64,000 nt of DNA, taken from the NCBI GenBank assembly GCA_012934845.2, contig WNNJ02000891.1:113556-177555 (forward strand), given 5' to 3'. A program made the translations under genes and the position numbers. How positions within the stretch are numbered: the first letter of the stretch is position 1; each line of letters opens with the position of its first letter. The DNA is from Pomphorhynchus laevis (lineage: Eukaryota; Acanthocephala; Palaeacanthocephala; Echinorhynchida; Pomphorhynchidae). Under the pieces are notes generated by a model. It had not been told where the DNA came from. It was given only the letters and a program-made list of their open reading frames with translations, and did no database searches. Of this stretch, positions 1 through 12,700 are shown piece by piece.

Positions 1-2400
1 AGGAGACTTCAATATGCCTCATGTCAATTGGGACCTATATACTTCGACACATGGTTGTGATGTTGAATCATCTAATCTCCTTGATATGTTCAACGATCTC
101 AATCTAACCCAGCATATTCACGAACCCACTAGAATGAGGAATCAATCATCTGCCATTTTAGACCTCTGCTTATCACGAGGGGAACCCACAATTGATTAAA
201 ACTCTCTCAGCGCCTATTGGCCACAGTGATCATTGTGTCATTAGGCTGGCGCTTTCTGTCAGTTTCTTTAAAACAGCTCCCTCGGCAAAACCCGAATTGA
301 ATCCCTTCAAAGCGAATTTCGCAAGTATGACGCAAGCTATTCGAAACATTCAATGGCCTAATCCATATGAAATTGGCATAGATCAGTGCTGGGTAAAACG
401 TCAGCGCACATCCCACAAAACTCCCATTTGGTTTGACTCGCAGATTAAACAAATGATTAAGACAAGAGACAAAATTTACAAAAAATTCAAAGAACAGAAT
501 TGTTCTTGGACCGATTACAAGGAATTACGAAATCAAGTTACGGCACTCAAACGTCAGAAACGCAGGTGCTTCGTTTCCAATCTTTGTCGATCATCAAAAA
601 GATATCCCAGTAAATTGTTTAAACATATCAGCTCATTAAAATCAACTACGTCTGAGATTAACTCTATATTTATGGAAACCGGTGAGCTAACATCTGATGA
701 CAAAGCAATTGCCAATATTTTCCTAGATCAATTCACGCTAGAGAGTCCTACCTGTCAGTATTGCCCCAGATTCTCCACTGCTCAATATCCGTGTTACGAA
801 TTTACTCAATTTAATAAATTTGAGGTTCTTAACGAACTTCTAAAGCTACCACGATCAATTGCGGCAAGACCAGACAATATTCCTCCAATTCTTCTTCGGA
901 AACTTGCACCAGTAATATATGAACCTTTACACACCATATTCGATTTCTCCTTGTCAACAGGCTGTATACCATCAGATTGAAAATGTTCTAATCCGGCCTC
1001 TCTACAAAAAAGGCGACCGTAATCTAGCAAGCAACTATCGGCCCATAAGCCTTACCTGCGTTGCTTGTAAAGTGCTAGAGAAACTGCTTTTTAAACGAAT
1101 CATCGGGCACCTAGAATATAACCAAGTACTCGGCGACAACCATCATGGTTTCCGCCCAGGAAGATCTACTGTCACAAACCTCATACTTGCGAGGAGTGAT
1201 TGGACCAGATATGCCGAGGCTGGAGTTAGTGTTGATGTTTTGTTTTTCGACCTCAGCAAAGCATTTGATCGGATATACTATGATGTCCTCCTTATTACGC
1301 TGGAACAGTACGGCATCAGATGAACCCTCCTTAATTGGATTAACTCCTTCCTTAGAAATCGGAAGATTACTGTATTGGCTAATAAACAAATGTCAAAAAC
1401 AAGAAATCCTGGACGCGGTGTTCCTCAGGGATCGGTACTCAGTCCATTGCTCTTCATTATTTACATCAACGAGCTTACTACAGCTATTTCGAGTCCATGT
1501 GGTTTATATGCCGACGACTTGAAAATTTGGCGACCAATAATCGATAGCCGAGATCCAATGATACTCCAGAGAGACATTGATAATATTAAGGTATGGTGTA
1601 ATCAACGGGGACTGGTATTAAACCCCGATAAGTCAAAACATATGCGCATCGGACATCTACACATCAATTCATCATATACCATTGACGGAAGAGAAATTGA
1701 AACAGTTCTCCAATTTCAAGACCTTGGAGTGATCGTAAATAGAAGCTTATCGACCATCCCACATACCAGTCACACAGTTGCTAAATGCCGTCGAATTTTA
1801 GGACTTATTAGAAGGACCATTGGCCAGCTTGACGCATCCAGTTTTAAGTTAATTTACAATGCTTATGTCTTATCTTTAATAATATACGCTTCACCTGCCT
1901 GTCACCCTCAAACTACGACAGAGATGAACATGTACGAATCCATATTACGCAAGGCCACACATCTTGTACCCAGCCAACGCAAGCTCTCATTCATTTTTCG
2001 ACTTCACGCACTTGGTGTGACCACAGTGAAGAAATCTTTAAAGTCATATGATTTAATGTTTGTGTGGACAGCGCTTTATGTTCAAAAAGGGCAGAGTGAA
2101 CATGTTTGTCGCAAACTGTTCGAACCTCGAAATTCAAACAGATTGAGGGGACATCACCTCACGTTAAAGACCCACATTCGTCCACGAAGAAGATTTAACA
2201 CAATTGTCAACCGAACGTGGAAAAGCTGGAATAAGCTACCAAGTCAAGTGGTTTCGGCCTCTAGTATTTTGTCCTTCAAGAGAAATCTGAAGAATGTACT
2301 AACTTAAAACAATCGGATTTTCATTGATATTTTTTAACCCTGTACCCAGCCTGTACGAGCTCTACGCTCTTTTGCTGCTGTTGTATTTAATAATTTTTTT
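1..2400 (+). mobile_element. CR1/Jockey-like LINE, 5' end outside window, broken
   Basis: The window opens inside an exonuclease-endonuclease-phosphatase (APE-type) endonuclease: the motif GDFN lies at 5-16. Downstream comes a reverse transcriptase with YRPISL (1036-1056), SKAFDR (1255-1272), GVPQGSVLSP (1420-1449) and YADDLKIW (1507-1530), then a LINE-type C-terminus ending at 2307. The DDLKIW box and the SxVPR-type tail resemble CR1/Jockey-related elements of flatworms (family knowledge). The coding frame is broken: a frameshift near 190-196, a stop plus frameshift near 975-985, and an in-frame TGA at 1321-1323. The 3' UTR (2308-2400) is pyrimidine/AT rich. It is non-functional as seen. The clade assignment between CR1 and Jockey is uncertain. 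Confidence 0.85.
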
Positions 2401-2607
2401 TATTATTATTTTTTAATAATTATTATTTTTATTTTTTTTTCTCGACATCGACCTGCAAACTCAATGAACTAAAATTTATAGTATAAGTGTATTTGTTTTT
2501 TTTTCAAAAAATCAATTAAAAATAAAAAAAAAGATAAAAAAAAAATTTTTTAATAATAATAATTTTTTTTAAAGAAGAAGAAAGTATTACAAAAATAATT
2601 ATCATAG
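2401..2607. other. AT-rich spacer between two LINEs
   Basis: Long runs of A and T separate the 3' end of the CR1-like LINE from the tail of element A. There is no coding potential and no recognisable hairpin tail. The poly(A)/poly(T) alternation may be the decayed 3' tails of both elements. Confidence 0.5.
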
Positions 2608-5465
2608 TTAGTTTATGGAAAAGTCGCATAGGTTACCGCTGTCATCGTCGCGCCATCGTATTATCGTATTCGATGTCATCGTCTTTTCTGTTGCTCGGGC
2701 GGCATCAATTACTGGTCGTCCTCTGGAGGACCGGAAACCTCTGATACACCGCGACGTTGCTCGGCAAATCGTAAAACCCACGATGCTTTTTAAACGATAC
2801 AAGCATTTACCGTAGGAGGTGTAGGGCATTCGATTGTAGGAAGGCAATACGCTGTAGGACTTTGCGCGCGTTTTCTGCTAGACCACCTGACGTTGATAAA
2901 GCAAAAGGGATGAATGAGCCCCGTTCAATTTTTTCCACCCTTTCGGCATATTTTGTTATCTTTCTTTGTTCATTATATCTGTAAGCGCCGGCAGTTGTCG
3001 AAGAATACGATTCCGCAAGATGATTGAAGATCGTAACGTCTATGAACGTTCGCTGGAATCGATTTTCGAACAAGCCATTGCAAACTACGTCGAGCCTTGC
3101 ATTCATTTCCCTGGAGGTTGAAGGATGATCAAAATGGACGTTATCTGGAACAGACTCTAACACCGGTTCGACACCTACACCACGGCAGACAGACGTTAAT
3201 TCTTTCGCCAAAACGTCTCTGACAGCGTCGTGGCGTGCAATTTGAAACCCGCCACGTTTACATGACACTAGGTGTGAGGCGGTAGCTTTCTCGCTACAGA
3301 CACAGAATTGAGGAAGATTCGGCGGATCCCAGTTGTATCTGACAGCAATGCAGTCTGTAAACTCGGTGGGTGACAACGCGAAATAATCCTTTTCGACATG
3401 CATTGAAGATAGCCATGTCGAGGCACCGGGCATTTTTGCATGGGCCAGAGCTTGCTGCGTAGACTCAGGCAGATCGATCATTGCTTGCGTAATGCGATTA
3501 CTAAGGACGCATAATTTCTCCTTTGCGATCGACAAACTGATTTGTTCTTGGTGTGCTCTTAATTGGCCGTCTTCCAAGCCTGTGCTATATGAATCGCATA
3601 TGTGTTGCGACGCCAGGTAATCCATCGTGTAAGTTGCAGTGGGATCCATTATCCCCAGGCCTCCTAAAGCTAACGGGCTGGTTAGTACAATCTTCAGTGA
3701 CTCGTTGAGCTGTTTCTGAGTAAGTGCCGGAATGAGCCTATCCACTATAGCTGCATGGAGCGGATGTATCTGATTCTCACTACAGTTTGTTGTTCTTAGA
3801 AGAAACGACCATTTCCATTGAACAGACTTGGTGAGACCAATGTACGCCATGTGTGGATCTGACGGACACACTTCGGTAAGCTTCTTAACCATCTTGACGG
3901 CGCCGTCAATCTTATGATTGACAAAGCATGAAATATAGTTATCGGTGCCAATAGCAGAACCAAGTACATTGACGCCATTATCACTGATTTTGATGCTTGG
4001 AAAGGCATCCGTAATTGAGCTTGTCAGATTATGTAAGAGTAGAGTGGATTTAGACGGGTTGACGTAGTATCCGAATTCAGGGCCTATTTTCAGCAGAATA
4101 TTCCATAAATCTTTTAAGAGATGGGGTGGTCCGATAAAATTTGCATCGTCTGCAAACCATCTTTGGGTGATCCCTGGACATCGTGCTGCAATTGTACGAA
4201 TAAGGGGAATTGATGCCATAGCAAAGGCTGCCATCGAGAATGGATCGCCCTGCGTCACACCTTCTCGTGAATATATCGAATCCTCTTCAAGTACGAGCTG
4301 GGCGACCACGGAGTAGACATTTTCGAAGGCCTGTGCGAAGGCTGGACATATCCGAGCCATGTTTTTCTTTGCTACCATTCGGTTTAGTCTGTTGAATGCG
4401 TTGCTTGCATCTACGCATAGTAAAACATTGTCTGGACGTGAAGCGAATTCCTTTCGTAGCGAGTGAATGGCGAATTTGATCCCATTACGTTGTGACGCAC
4501 ACAGTTGCAACGTACCAGCAACTTTCTGTAGATCCGGTTTGACGTATTGAAGTATCGCACGGGAGATGATGCGGCGGTCAACATTCGCCACTCCGATAGG
4601 TCGTACTCCATCTAATTTTTTAGGAATCGCTATCAGCCTGCACGCAACAAATGCCTGAAGACTGCCGGTTGTCATGTGTCGAGAGGCCATGACAGTTGTC
4701 ATGTCAGTTGTCAGGCCATGACAGTTGTCATGTGTCTAGGGCAGCAAGGGCTTCTGCTAGATTATTTGACTGGATCCCAAACACGGTCAGCATACGTCGC
4801 CATGACAAGGCGTCTAATCCGGACGGACCAGCCGATCCGTTTGTTGAGCAAGCTGAACGCACAATATCTTTTCCGGTAATAGCTAGAAACATAGTGGGGT
4901 GATGGGTAAGGCATCTTTCAACGTTTCCTTCAAAACCACAGTTTCAGACGTTTCTGCGGGGTGTGGATGAGGCTCTTCCAGTATTTCTTTGACTGAACGG
5001 TTTCCAATTTTTACATCCGGCGACAGTGGTCCACAAGATTCATTTTCCATGAGCAATAACGTTGATGTAGACAACTTCCCTTTGGCGACGAGTTTACAAT
5101 ATCGTTTTTTCCAGTCTTGTTTTTTTTCGCAGGTGCTGCGTTTCAAATTGCTGGCGGGTATGTAAAGTCTCTACCTCTTCGAACAACGTCATTATTTCAC
5201 CTTTTTTCCAGAGGGCGATTCGTCGTTCTAGGGTTTTTCGAATGGCGGCCACTTTTCTTGAGTCGATTGGGTATAGAATGCATTTCGCCAGTACAGTGGC
5301 TGCTTTTAATGAGTCAGGTTTCGAAGTATGGTTATCCTCAGCTGCACTCAAGTAAAGTTTACCCATGAGTTCAATAAACTCTTTGCTGGCATTGCATTTT
5401 GGCAATTCTAATGTCCTTGGTGTCCAGTGAATTACAGTCTCGTAAATCATTTCAATTTGCATTCG
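2608..5465 (-). mobile_element. Element A: R2-like non-LTR retrotransposon, 5' truncated, frameshifted
   Basis: Reading leftward, the fragment starts within the N-terminal alpha-helical region (5462-5094, then 5146-4883), passes through the GPSGLD motif (near 4820) and enters a long open frame (4702-2807, 631 aa). That frame carries GVRPIGVANVDRRII, SNAFNRLNR, EGVTQGDPFSM and WFADDANF, then the zinc finger CVCSEKATASHLVSCKRGG, RHDAVRD, and the endonuclease signature ARLDVVCN...RTFIDVTIFN. The final helix (CIRGFRSSRGRP) lies in another frame at 2847-2608. I count about four frame breaks. The N-terminal cysteine cluster is missing. No conserved 3' hairpin is found after it. Confidence 0.85.
4670..4735. 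repeat. Short direct duplication inside element A
   Basis: The words GGCCATGACAGTTGTCATGT and GTCAGTTGTCA recur two to three times between 4675 and 4735. They fall at the junction of two reading frames of element A, between the GPSGLD motif and the finger domain, so a local tandem expansion has probably disrupted this copy. Confidence 0.6.
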
Positions 5466-5478
5466 TAAATCATTTCAA

Positions 5479-7483
5479 AAATCCTGGGGTTCGACCTATT
5501 GGAATCGGAAACGTCGAAAGGAGAATCATAGGTAAAGTTTTATGCGATATTATACAAGAAGATTTACAATCAGTAGCAGGTCTTGAACAGCTATGTGCAG
5601 GTCAGCGTTGTGGGGTGGAAGCCGCAGTTCACTCAGTTGCTGAGCAATTTAGACAATCTCAATATGCTGCGATTCTGCAAGTAGATGCATCAAACGCATT
5701 CAACTGTATAAATAGAAATCTAGCGCTGAAAAATATAGAGTTTGTGTGCCCATCTATGTCAACACTTATGGCAAATCTCTACACTGACCCAACTTCATTG
5801 TGTGTCGATGGTGATATTATCTATGCGAAAGAAGGGTTCACACAAGGTGACCCACTCTCAATGTTTGCCTTTGCCGCAGCTTCTTTACCTCTAATAAAAC
5901 GGATTCAATCTTTAGTGCCAGATGTATCTCACAGATGGTACGCGGACGATGCGAATTGTGTAGGAAAGGTTGAGAGCTTGGTCAAGATTTGGAACTTCCT
6001 AAGACAAAATGCACACAAGTATGGATTTATACTTAATGAGCAAAAATGTCAAGTAGTAGTACATGAACAAAATTTAGCTTCTTCTGGAACTGTATTTCAA
6101 GGATGCGGAGTTAAAATAGTCACAAATGGAACACGAATTTTGGGATCGGTTATTGGAACACAATCTTTTGTAGACGAGTTTATTACTGAAAAAGTTAGGC
6201 GTTGGGCTGACCTAGTATCCAACCTTACAGATGTTGCTAAACTGAATCCTCATATTGCGTATGTGGCCCTGACTCAGTCCCTCCAGTATAAGTGGACATA
6301 TGTTCAAAGAACATGTGAAGGGAGTCTAAATTCATACGCCAAACTGTCTGATTCACTGTTGAAACAGCTTATTCCAGCAATAACAGGTTTAATAACGGAT
6401 GATGAATATGTCAACATGTTATTGTTGCCAAAACGATTTGGAGGCCTTGGAATTTATGATCCTAATGATGAACCAGAGAGAAAATTTCGAAACTCAAGAC
6501 TAATATGTAATCCACTACTAGAACATATTACAGGAAACGCATATAAAGACATACAAAAGAAAATCGCCGTATCTCTAAAAGAAGAAAATAATGTATTGTG
6601 GAAAGAGAGGCGGGATACTGCCTCAACTTTACGAACATCTTTTACCTCCACCTTAAGCTATTTATCACGTCCCGGAACATCAACTTGGCTATCGGCAAAA
6701 CCAATAGTGAGTTACAAACGATATTTGAGTAAACGTCAATTTCAAGACGCACTTGCTATAAGATATGGCTGGCCACCTCCTAACGCACCACAAAATTGTA
6801 CCTGCGGTAACTGTTTTGATCTCAGACATTGCCTTGCGTGTCAAGTTGGAGGTCTACCAACAATAAGGCATAATGCTGTTCGCAATTTTGTTGCATCGAG
6901 ATTAACCCAAGTGACGTCGTCTGTCGCGATTGAGCCTGTATTACGAACACTGCCTGAAAATGTCGAATTCGAGCGACCTACAACAACACGGGATATGGAC
7001 GCAAGATTCGACATTAAATGCAACGGTTTATTCGGTGATACATTAGAGCGGTCCTTACTGGACATTTGTACATTCAACCACCTAGCCCAATCGTATCGTT
7101 CGAATAATCCGGATAACCACTTCAATTACCACACACAAAGGAAAATGGCCAAGTATAGCGAACGTGTTGCCAAGTTTGAAGACGCAAATTTTTACCCGTT
7201 CGTAATAGCGTGTAACGGTGCTATGGGTAATGAGGCTCAGCTAGTTCTGAAGCGGATGGCGAAATTGGAAGCTGAAAAATCTAAACGACCCTACAATCGT
7301 TGCATTGAAGACCTTAGAGTTGACATTGGTTTTCTAATGGCTAGGTCGGCTTCAGTCGCATTGCGAAATGCGAGGTCGAGAACTGGAAGGTTTGCAGGAA
7401 TTGCAATGGAAAATTTTATTGGTGATACGATAGATGATCTTAAAATTCAAGATACACTGTCGTGCCAGGATGTTCAAATTTGA
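5479..7483 (+). CDS. Reverse transcriptase / restriction-like endonuclease (partial, element B)
   Basis: About 668 residues of a two-domain retrotransposon protein. The RT copies element RNA at a nicked target; the C-terminal restriction-like nuclease makes the nick (as known for R2-type elements). Seen here: RT palm with YADD near nucleotide 5939, the HxC zinc finger near 6800-6845, and the nuclease acidic residues in RFDIKCN and LLDICTF near 7005-7070, followed by conserved K in QRKMAKY. The N-terminal third including the cysteine cluster is missing, so the piece is a dead-on-arrival copy even though its frame is open. Confidence 0.85.
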
Positions 7484-7533
7484 TATATTATTTTTTATTT
7501 CAATTGTGACCCGTTAGGTATTGTTCTACTGTT

Positions 7534-7547
7534 GCCCATTAGGGGAC
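7534..7547 (+). other. 3' UTR hairpin of element B (diverged)
   Basis: GCCCATTAGGGGAC can pair CCC with GGG around an ATTA loop. It occupies the same place after the stop codon as GGCCCATTTGCGGGAACC in related copies. Confidence 0.5.
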
Positions 7548-7637
7548 TTTGAAAGTCTTGTGTTTATTTGATTTACAATAAATATTTTTTATTTAAAAAA
7601 ATTATTATTTTTTTCATGTATAAATAATGACTAGCTA

Positions 7638-7709
7638 AAATTGTCTTGATTGTTAAATACTTACAAGATTAATATACACAATAAAATTGTCTTGATTGTT
7701 AAATACTTA
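7638..7709. repeat. 27-bp direct duplication in the element C leader
   Basis: AAATTGTCTTGATTGTTAAA plus TACTTACA occurs twice (starting at about 7637 and 7682), spaced by 45 bp. It lies upstream of the element C start codon and may belong to its 5' UTR or the target. Confidence 0.7.
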
Positions 7710-7878
7710 CATTCGGCGCACGACAATTATTATTATAATAATCTTACGACAACCTCACGACAACCTCACGACAAGAAAATTATTATTAATTGGACATTGC
7801 TGCTAACTAACAACTACTTACAACATAACCCAACGATAAACCCAACGAGAAATATCAGTTTACAGAAAAACATAACAC

Positions 7879-9705
7879 ATGCCTCGGGGAAAGCCTGCTG
7901 ATATGCCCAGATGCTGTACATGCAATGGCCAAGCGGCACGCTGCAAGGGGTGTAAATGCGCAAGGTCTGGAAAATCGTGTATGGACTGCCTTGCTAGGAA
8001 CTGCTCAAATCGACTAGAAGTACCTACACTAGAGGGCGATAATGTCCTTATTTTCACAGAGTCTGCCGACGTTCCAACCAAAAAGGCTGTCCAAATGGAT
8101 GAAGTGTACGATGAGGTAATTCTATGGAAACCTAATCTGTTTCGATTGCCACGTTGTTCTGAATCGAAAATTTTCATCGCTGAACTTACTCGAATATATG
8201 AGGGAGCATCATCAAACACGGATTCACTCATACGTGCAATATCACTTTGTCAATTAGTTCTACAACGTAGTGGATATTCGAATACGCGAAAGCTCAAGGC
8301 TTTATTAGCAAGACGTCTCGCTAGCTGGTCCTCTGGAGACATCTCATCTCTACTAAACGAAGCTAGATATCTCCAGCGCCTTGACGTAAAAAAATCACAC
8401 AACAATATAACCAACGATACAACGAAGCTATTTCGGAAGTTTGTTCTCAATGGTAAGATAACGGCAGCGATGAAATTAATCAAGACAGAGTATGGACAAG
8501 GCGTGCCAATGGGCCTAGATACTTTAACATGTGGTAAATCAGTGAGACAGATACTTATTGATAAGCATCCACAACCAGCTGACATACATGAGGAAGCACT
8601 AGTCACTCAACCAATAACCGAAATACATGACTTCAACCAAGTTGCTTTCGAGAGTATTGACGGATCAAAAATAATTGAGGCTGCTAAGAGAACAAAGGGT
8701 AGTGCAGGACCTTCTGGAATGGACGCAAAAGCATGGACCGAAATGCTTTCGAATTTCGGTACGGAGTCACAAAAATTAGCGGATGCGCTAGCATTGTTTG
8801 CTCAACGAATCGCTACTAAGGAAGTTTCTGATGAGTCGATCAAAGCTTTTACGACAAGCCGCCTTATTGCATTAAGTAAGAATCCAGGTGTGCGTCCAAT
8901 TGGAATAGGTGATGTCTCAAGACGTATCGTATCGAAAGTCATACTTGATGTTGCACGGCCACAGCTACAACAGATATGCGGTAAAACACAGTTTTGTGCT
9001 GGTCAGCGCGCAGGTACTGAATGTGTAGTCCATGCCTTACGTGATTTGTTATCGAGTAAACCAAATTCGGTGGTCTTGACTATTGATGCAGATAATGCAT
9101 TTAATCGAATCAACAGAAAAACTGCCCTGGCCAACATGCCACAAATATGCCCAGCGCTATCGAATGTTCTGTCAAACCTTTATAGAAATCCGACGTCATT
9201 GACAATTGGGAATGAAATCATACTCTCCCAAGAAGGATTTACACAGGGAGATGTTTTATCGATGTCTGCTTATGCTGCAGCTACACTTCCTATGATACAA
9301 AAGATATCTGCGGAGTATCCTGATGTGCTCCAATGCTGGTATGCTGATGACGGCAATATGGTGGGTGATCCTGATACAGTGAAGATGGCGTTTGAACTGC
9401 TACGAAAAATTGGACCGTCATATGGTTTCTTCGTTAATCCGGCGAAATGTCGACTATACGGAAATGGATGTATAGCTGAAACGCTCCACGCTTTATTTGA
9501 TGATCTTCAAATTTCTGTTGACATGGATGGCGTGTCTATATTGGGGTCTCCCATTGGAAAGGATGACTTTGTAAAAGAGCATATTCAATCTGATGTACGT
9601 TCGTTGATCGAGACAGTTACTCGTCTCACACAAATCGGTCGTTCAGAGCTACAGATTGCTTTCATTGCTCTCATAAGATCTCTTCAACAAAAATGGATAC
9701 ATATG
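7879..9705 (+). CDS. Cysteine-cluster RT protein, N-terminal part (element C)
   Basis: Starts MPRGKPADMPRCCTCNG. Residues 12-45 form a CCxCNGxAARCxGCxCA...C..C....C cluster resembling a CXC/CRC-type zinc-binding module, expected to bind nucleic acid. Residues ~50-270 are helical with no recognised fold. GSAGPSGMD (residues ~274-282) opens the RT; then NPGVRPIGIGDVSRRI, DNAFNRINR, EGFTQGDVLSM and WYADDGN (~residue 487). The chosen start is the first ATG before the cysteine cluster, and matches the starts of F, G and H. Coding sequence ends where the LTR element begins. Confidence 0.88.
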
Positions 9706-9785
9706 TGTAATGATAAACCAAATAAGGCTTTATTCAACAATCTAGAATATAGTTATACAATATGATTACATGTTAGATTATCACA
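9706..9785 (-). repeat. 3' LTR of the Gypsy element (80 bp)
   Basis: Begins TGTAATGATAAACC and ends GATTATCACA. It matches the other terminal repeat base for base as far as I can read, is very short for an LTR, and overlaps the last codons of the polyprotein. Confidence 0.92.
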
Positions 9786-12700
9786 GTCTTCCCCGATTAT
9801 ATAATCGTCTAGGTACTTCGGAGTTCTTCTATCCCTAGGACTACGCCGTAATTCTTGAAGTCTATTATGTTCGACTTGTTGATTCTCTTCACTCCGATAG
9901 TTACCGATTCCAACTTGTGTAATATTATCAGCTCCATTCAATGATTGTCGTGATACGATTGTCGAGTCGGTTTTTGAATGCATGCCGTCTCCTTCTGATG
10001 TCCGATCAATCAGTAGCATATCGTTATCTATGTTAGAATTTGTAATAGGGTACCTGGTCAGTCTTCTTACGGACACATTCATCTCTTTCCCGCAAGGTTT
10101 CCGAATAGTAGCGTAGTTACCATTTGATTGTAAGATTTCAGCCTGCGAAAACAACGGATTTGATTTAGACATTGGATTCTGATTTAAAAGCACGTTTTCA
10201 CCTGTTCCCAACCATCTCGGAACGATACATTTGTTACAAGAATTCCTTGGGAAAGAAAATAGTCGTTGATGTGGAGTCTCCCCTATCGCGGTACACAGTA
10301 AGCTGCGCAAAGATGACAAAACCAATGGCAGAACAAATTCCCATTCCGCCAGTGTTTTCCTGTGAGTTTTGAGGGCGAGTTGGGTTGTCTTCCAGATTAT
10401 TCCAACGAATCGTTCGGCCTGTCCGTTACCACGTGGGTTGTAGCACGAACTGCGGGTGCAGCTAATACCGCGAGAATTTAGATACGTTCGGAATTCGTTG
10501 GATTGAAAACATGTTGCTTGGTCACTGTGAACGTTGGCTGGGTAACCAAAAACACTGAAGATTTGATTCAGGCAATTGATGACTGATATAGAAGATGTAT
10601 CCTTACACGGTATGGCGAACGGAAAGCGAGAATATTCGTCAACGACACAAAGGAGATATTTGTTTTCTGTAGTTGATGTCAATGGGCCTTTAAAGTCAAT
10701 GCTTAGCCGTTCAAATGGATGCGTAGCCTTGATGACATGTGCTGTTTCTGGTCTAGCGTATCGAGGCTTCAATTCGGCGCAAATTTGACACGAAGAGACA
10801 ACGTCCGCAACGTCACTTTTGTCAAAAGGTAACTCATGCGAACGAACGTAGTGAAGTAATCGACTGACACCCGGATGACACAATGAATTATGCAAGATCT
10901 TAAGATCATTAACTGTTTTGCAAGACGAACATGTTATCCTAGACATTGCGTCAGCAGCTTTATTTGATTGTCCGGGCCGGTATTCAATGCCAAAATTGTA
11001 AGGTGCAAGTTCAATTCTCCATCGAGCGATTTTGTCACTTTTTATGCGATTCGACAGTTTTTGATCAAACATAAATGACACTGACCTCTGATCGGTTTTG
11101 ACAATGAAATAGCGTCCTAGCAGGAAATGCTTCCAATATTTAAGAGCTTCCACAATCGCGTAAGCCTCCTTTTCCACACTCGACTGTCGCAACGCTGTTT
11201 TAGGCAAGGATCGTGAATAGAAGGCGACGGGGCAGTTGTTTTGACTGAGCACCGCGCCGATAGATGAATATGAGGCGTCAGTTTCAACAGTCAAGGAAAG
11301 ATCCGGATTGTAAGCACATAAAAATGAATTCGAGATTTCCGACTTTATTTCTTCTATCTGTCGGATGACAGCACGATCGAGGGGAAAATCTTTCGATTCT
11401 ACCAGTGGGCGTATCTTTGCCGAGAAAGAAGGGATCCACCTCGAATAGTAAGCGAGCATACCGAGGAGTCTCTGTAGTGAAGTGTGATTTTCCGGAATCG
11501 GGTAAGTAAGAAATGGCTTAATTCTTTCAGTGTCAGGTTTGATGCAACCATGTCGAATATGGTAGCCCAAAAAATTGAGTTGTGTCTTGCCCAAACGCAA
11601 CTTTTCCGGAGAGAATTTGATGTTGAGCTGATTAGCGATGGTCGTTAGACGATCTAGTCTTTTGTCGTGTTCATCAGTGCTATTTCCACACACGATGATG
11701 TCATCTAAGTAAGCAAATACTCCTTCAAGTTGATAGTGTTCGATGAGGTTATTCATGATTCGTTGGAAAGCAGAAACAGCATTTGTAAGCCCAAAAGGAA
11801 TTCGCTGGAATTCGTACAAACGTCCTGATGCTTCGAAAGCCGTGTATTTTTTATCTTCCTCCAGCAATGGAATCTGATAGTAAGCACTGGAAAGATCGAG
11901 CGTCGAAAACACGGAATGTGTTGCAATCTTCGAAATGAGGTCATCGATATTAGGAAGAGGGTAGGCATCCAAAGATGTGAATCGGTTAATAGTTTGCGAG
12001 TATTCGACAACCATTCTCTGTCTACCATTCCTATTTGTAACAACAAGAACCTGTGAGCGCCAAGGCGATCTGCTTTCTCGAATAATGCCGGATTTGAGTA
12101 AGTTAGCTACTTGGCTTCGAATAAACTCGGCGTTTGATAGTGTCTGTCTTCTTGATTTCGTGGCAACTGGAATGAGATGTTTCGGCAAATTCGGAAAAAG
12201 TGTTAATGGCTGGATTTTTATGGCAGATGCTGGAGATATGTTAGCGAGAGTTAGTCCAGGCAAATTTCCACCGAATGGGAACGTTATGAATTCATGTTCC
12301 TTCATGAATTCTCTGCCTAATATGGCATCAGCGCATAATGACGACAACAATGAAAAACGGCAGCGTGGATAAGTATTTTTATTCAACTCAATGTTTGTTG
12401 TGCACTGTTTTGTAATTGTGGCCCAAGAGGAGGAGGACGCCATATAAACTGTTTTACAGCAAGATGTGGTTGTCAGTTGTAATTTATGTGCGATATTCGT
12501 GTCAATGAAATTTTCTGAACTGCCCGTATCTAGAAGACATTCGATTTGTTGACCATTGATTGTAATGGAAGTCAATGAACTTGGATCCTCTAAGTTGGAC
12601 ATGGAACATAACGCCGATGAAGTCGAGGTGGAAAATTTTAATTTTGATTGACAGACTTTGGCAAAATGACCATGTTTAGAACAAATGTTGCAAGTAACGT

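Larger units (their letters stand above)
5466..7600 (+). mobile_element. Element B: R2-like non-LTR retrotransposon, 5' truncated, open frame
   Basis: One continuous open frame covers the reverse transcriptase and endonuclease. The first ATG of that frame (5399) lies in the opposing element A, so homology starts only at about 5479 (KNPGVRPIGIGNVERRII). Motifs in order: SNAFNCINR, EGFTQGDPLSM, WYADDANCVG, CTCGNCFDLRHCLACQVGG, RHNAVRNF, ARFDIKCN...RSLLDICTFN. The protein ends at 7483 and is followed by a 3' UTR with GCCCATTAGGGGAC (7534-7547), a diverged form of the group's hairpin. Head-to-head junction with element A at about 5465. Confidence 0.88.

Noticed and set aside
4676-4902. Plus-strand ORFs of 67-68 codons across the GACAGTTGTCA repeat
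   Set aside because: Antisense to the GPSGLD region of element A and produced by the local duplication.
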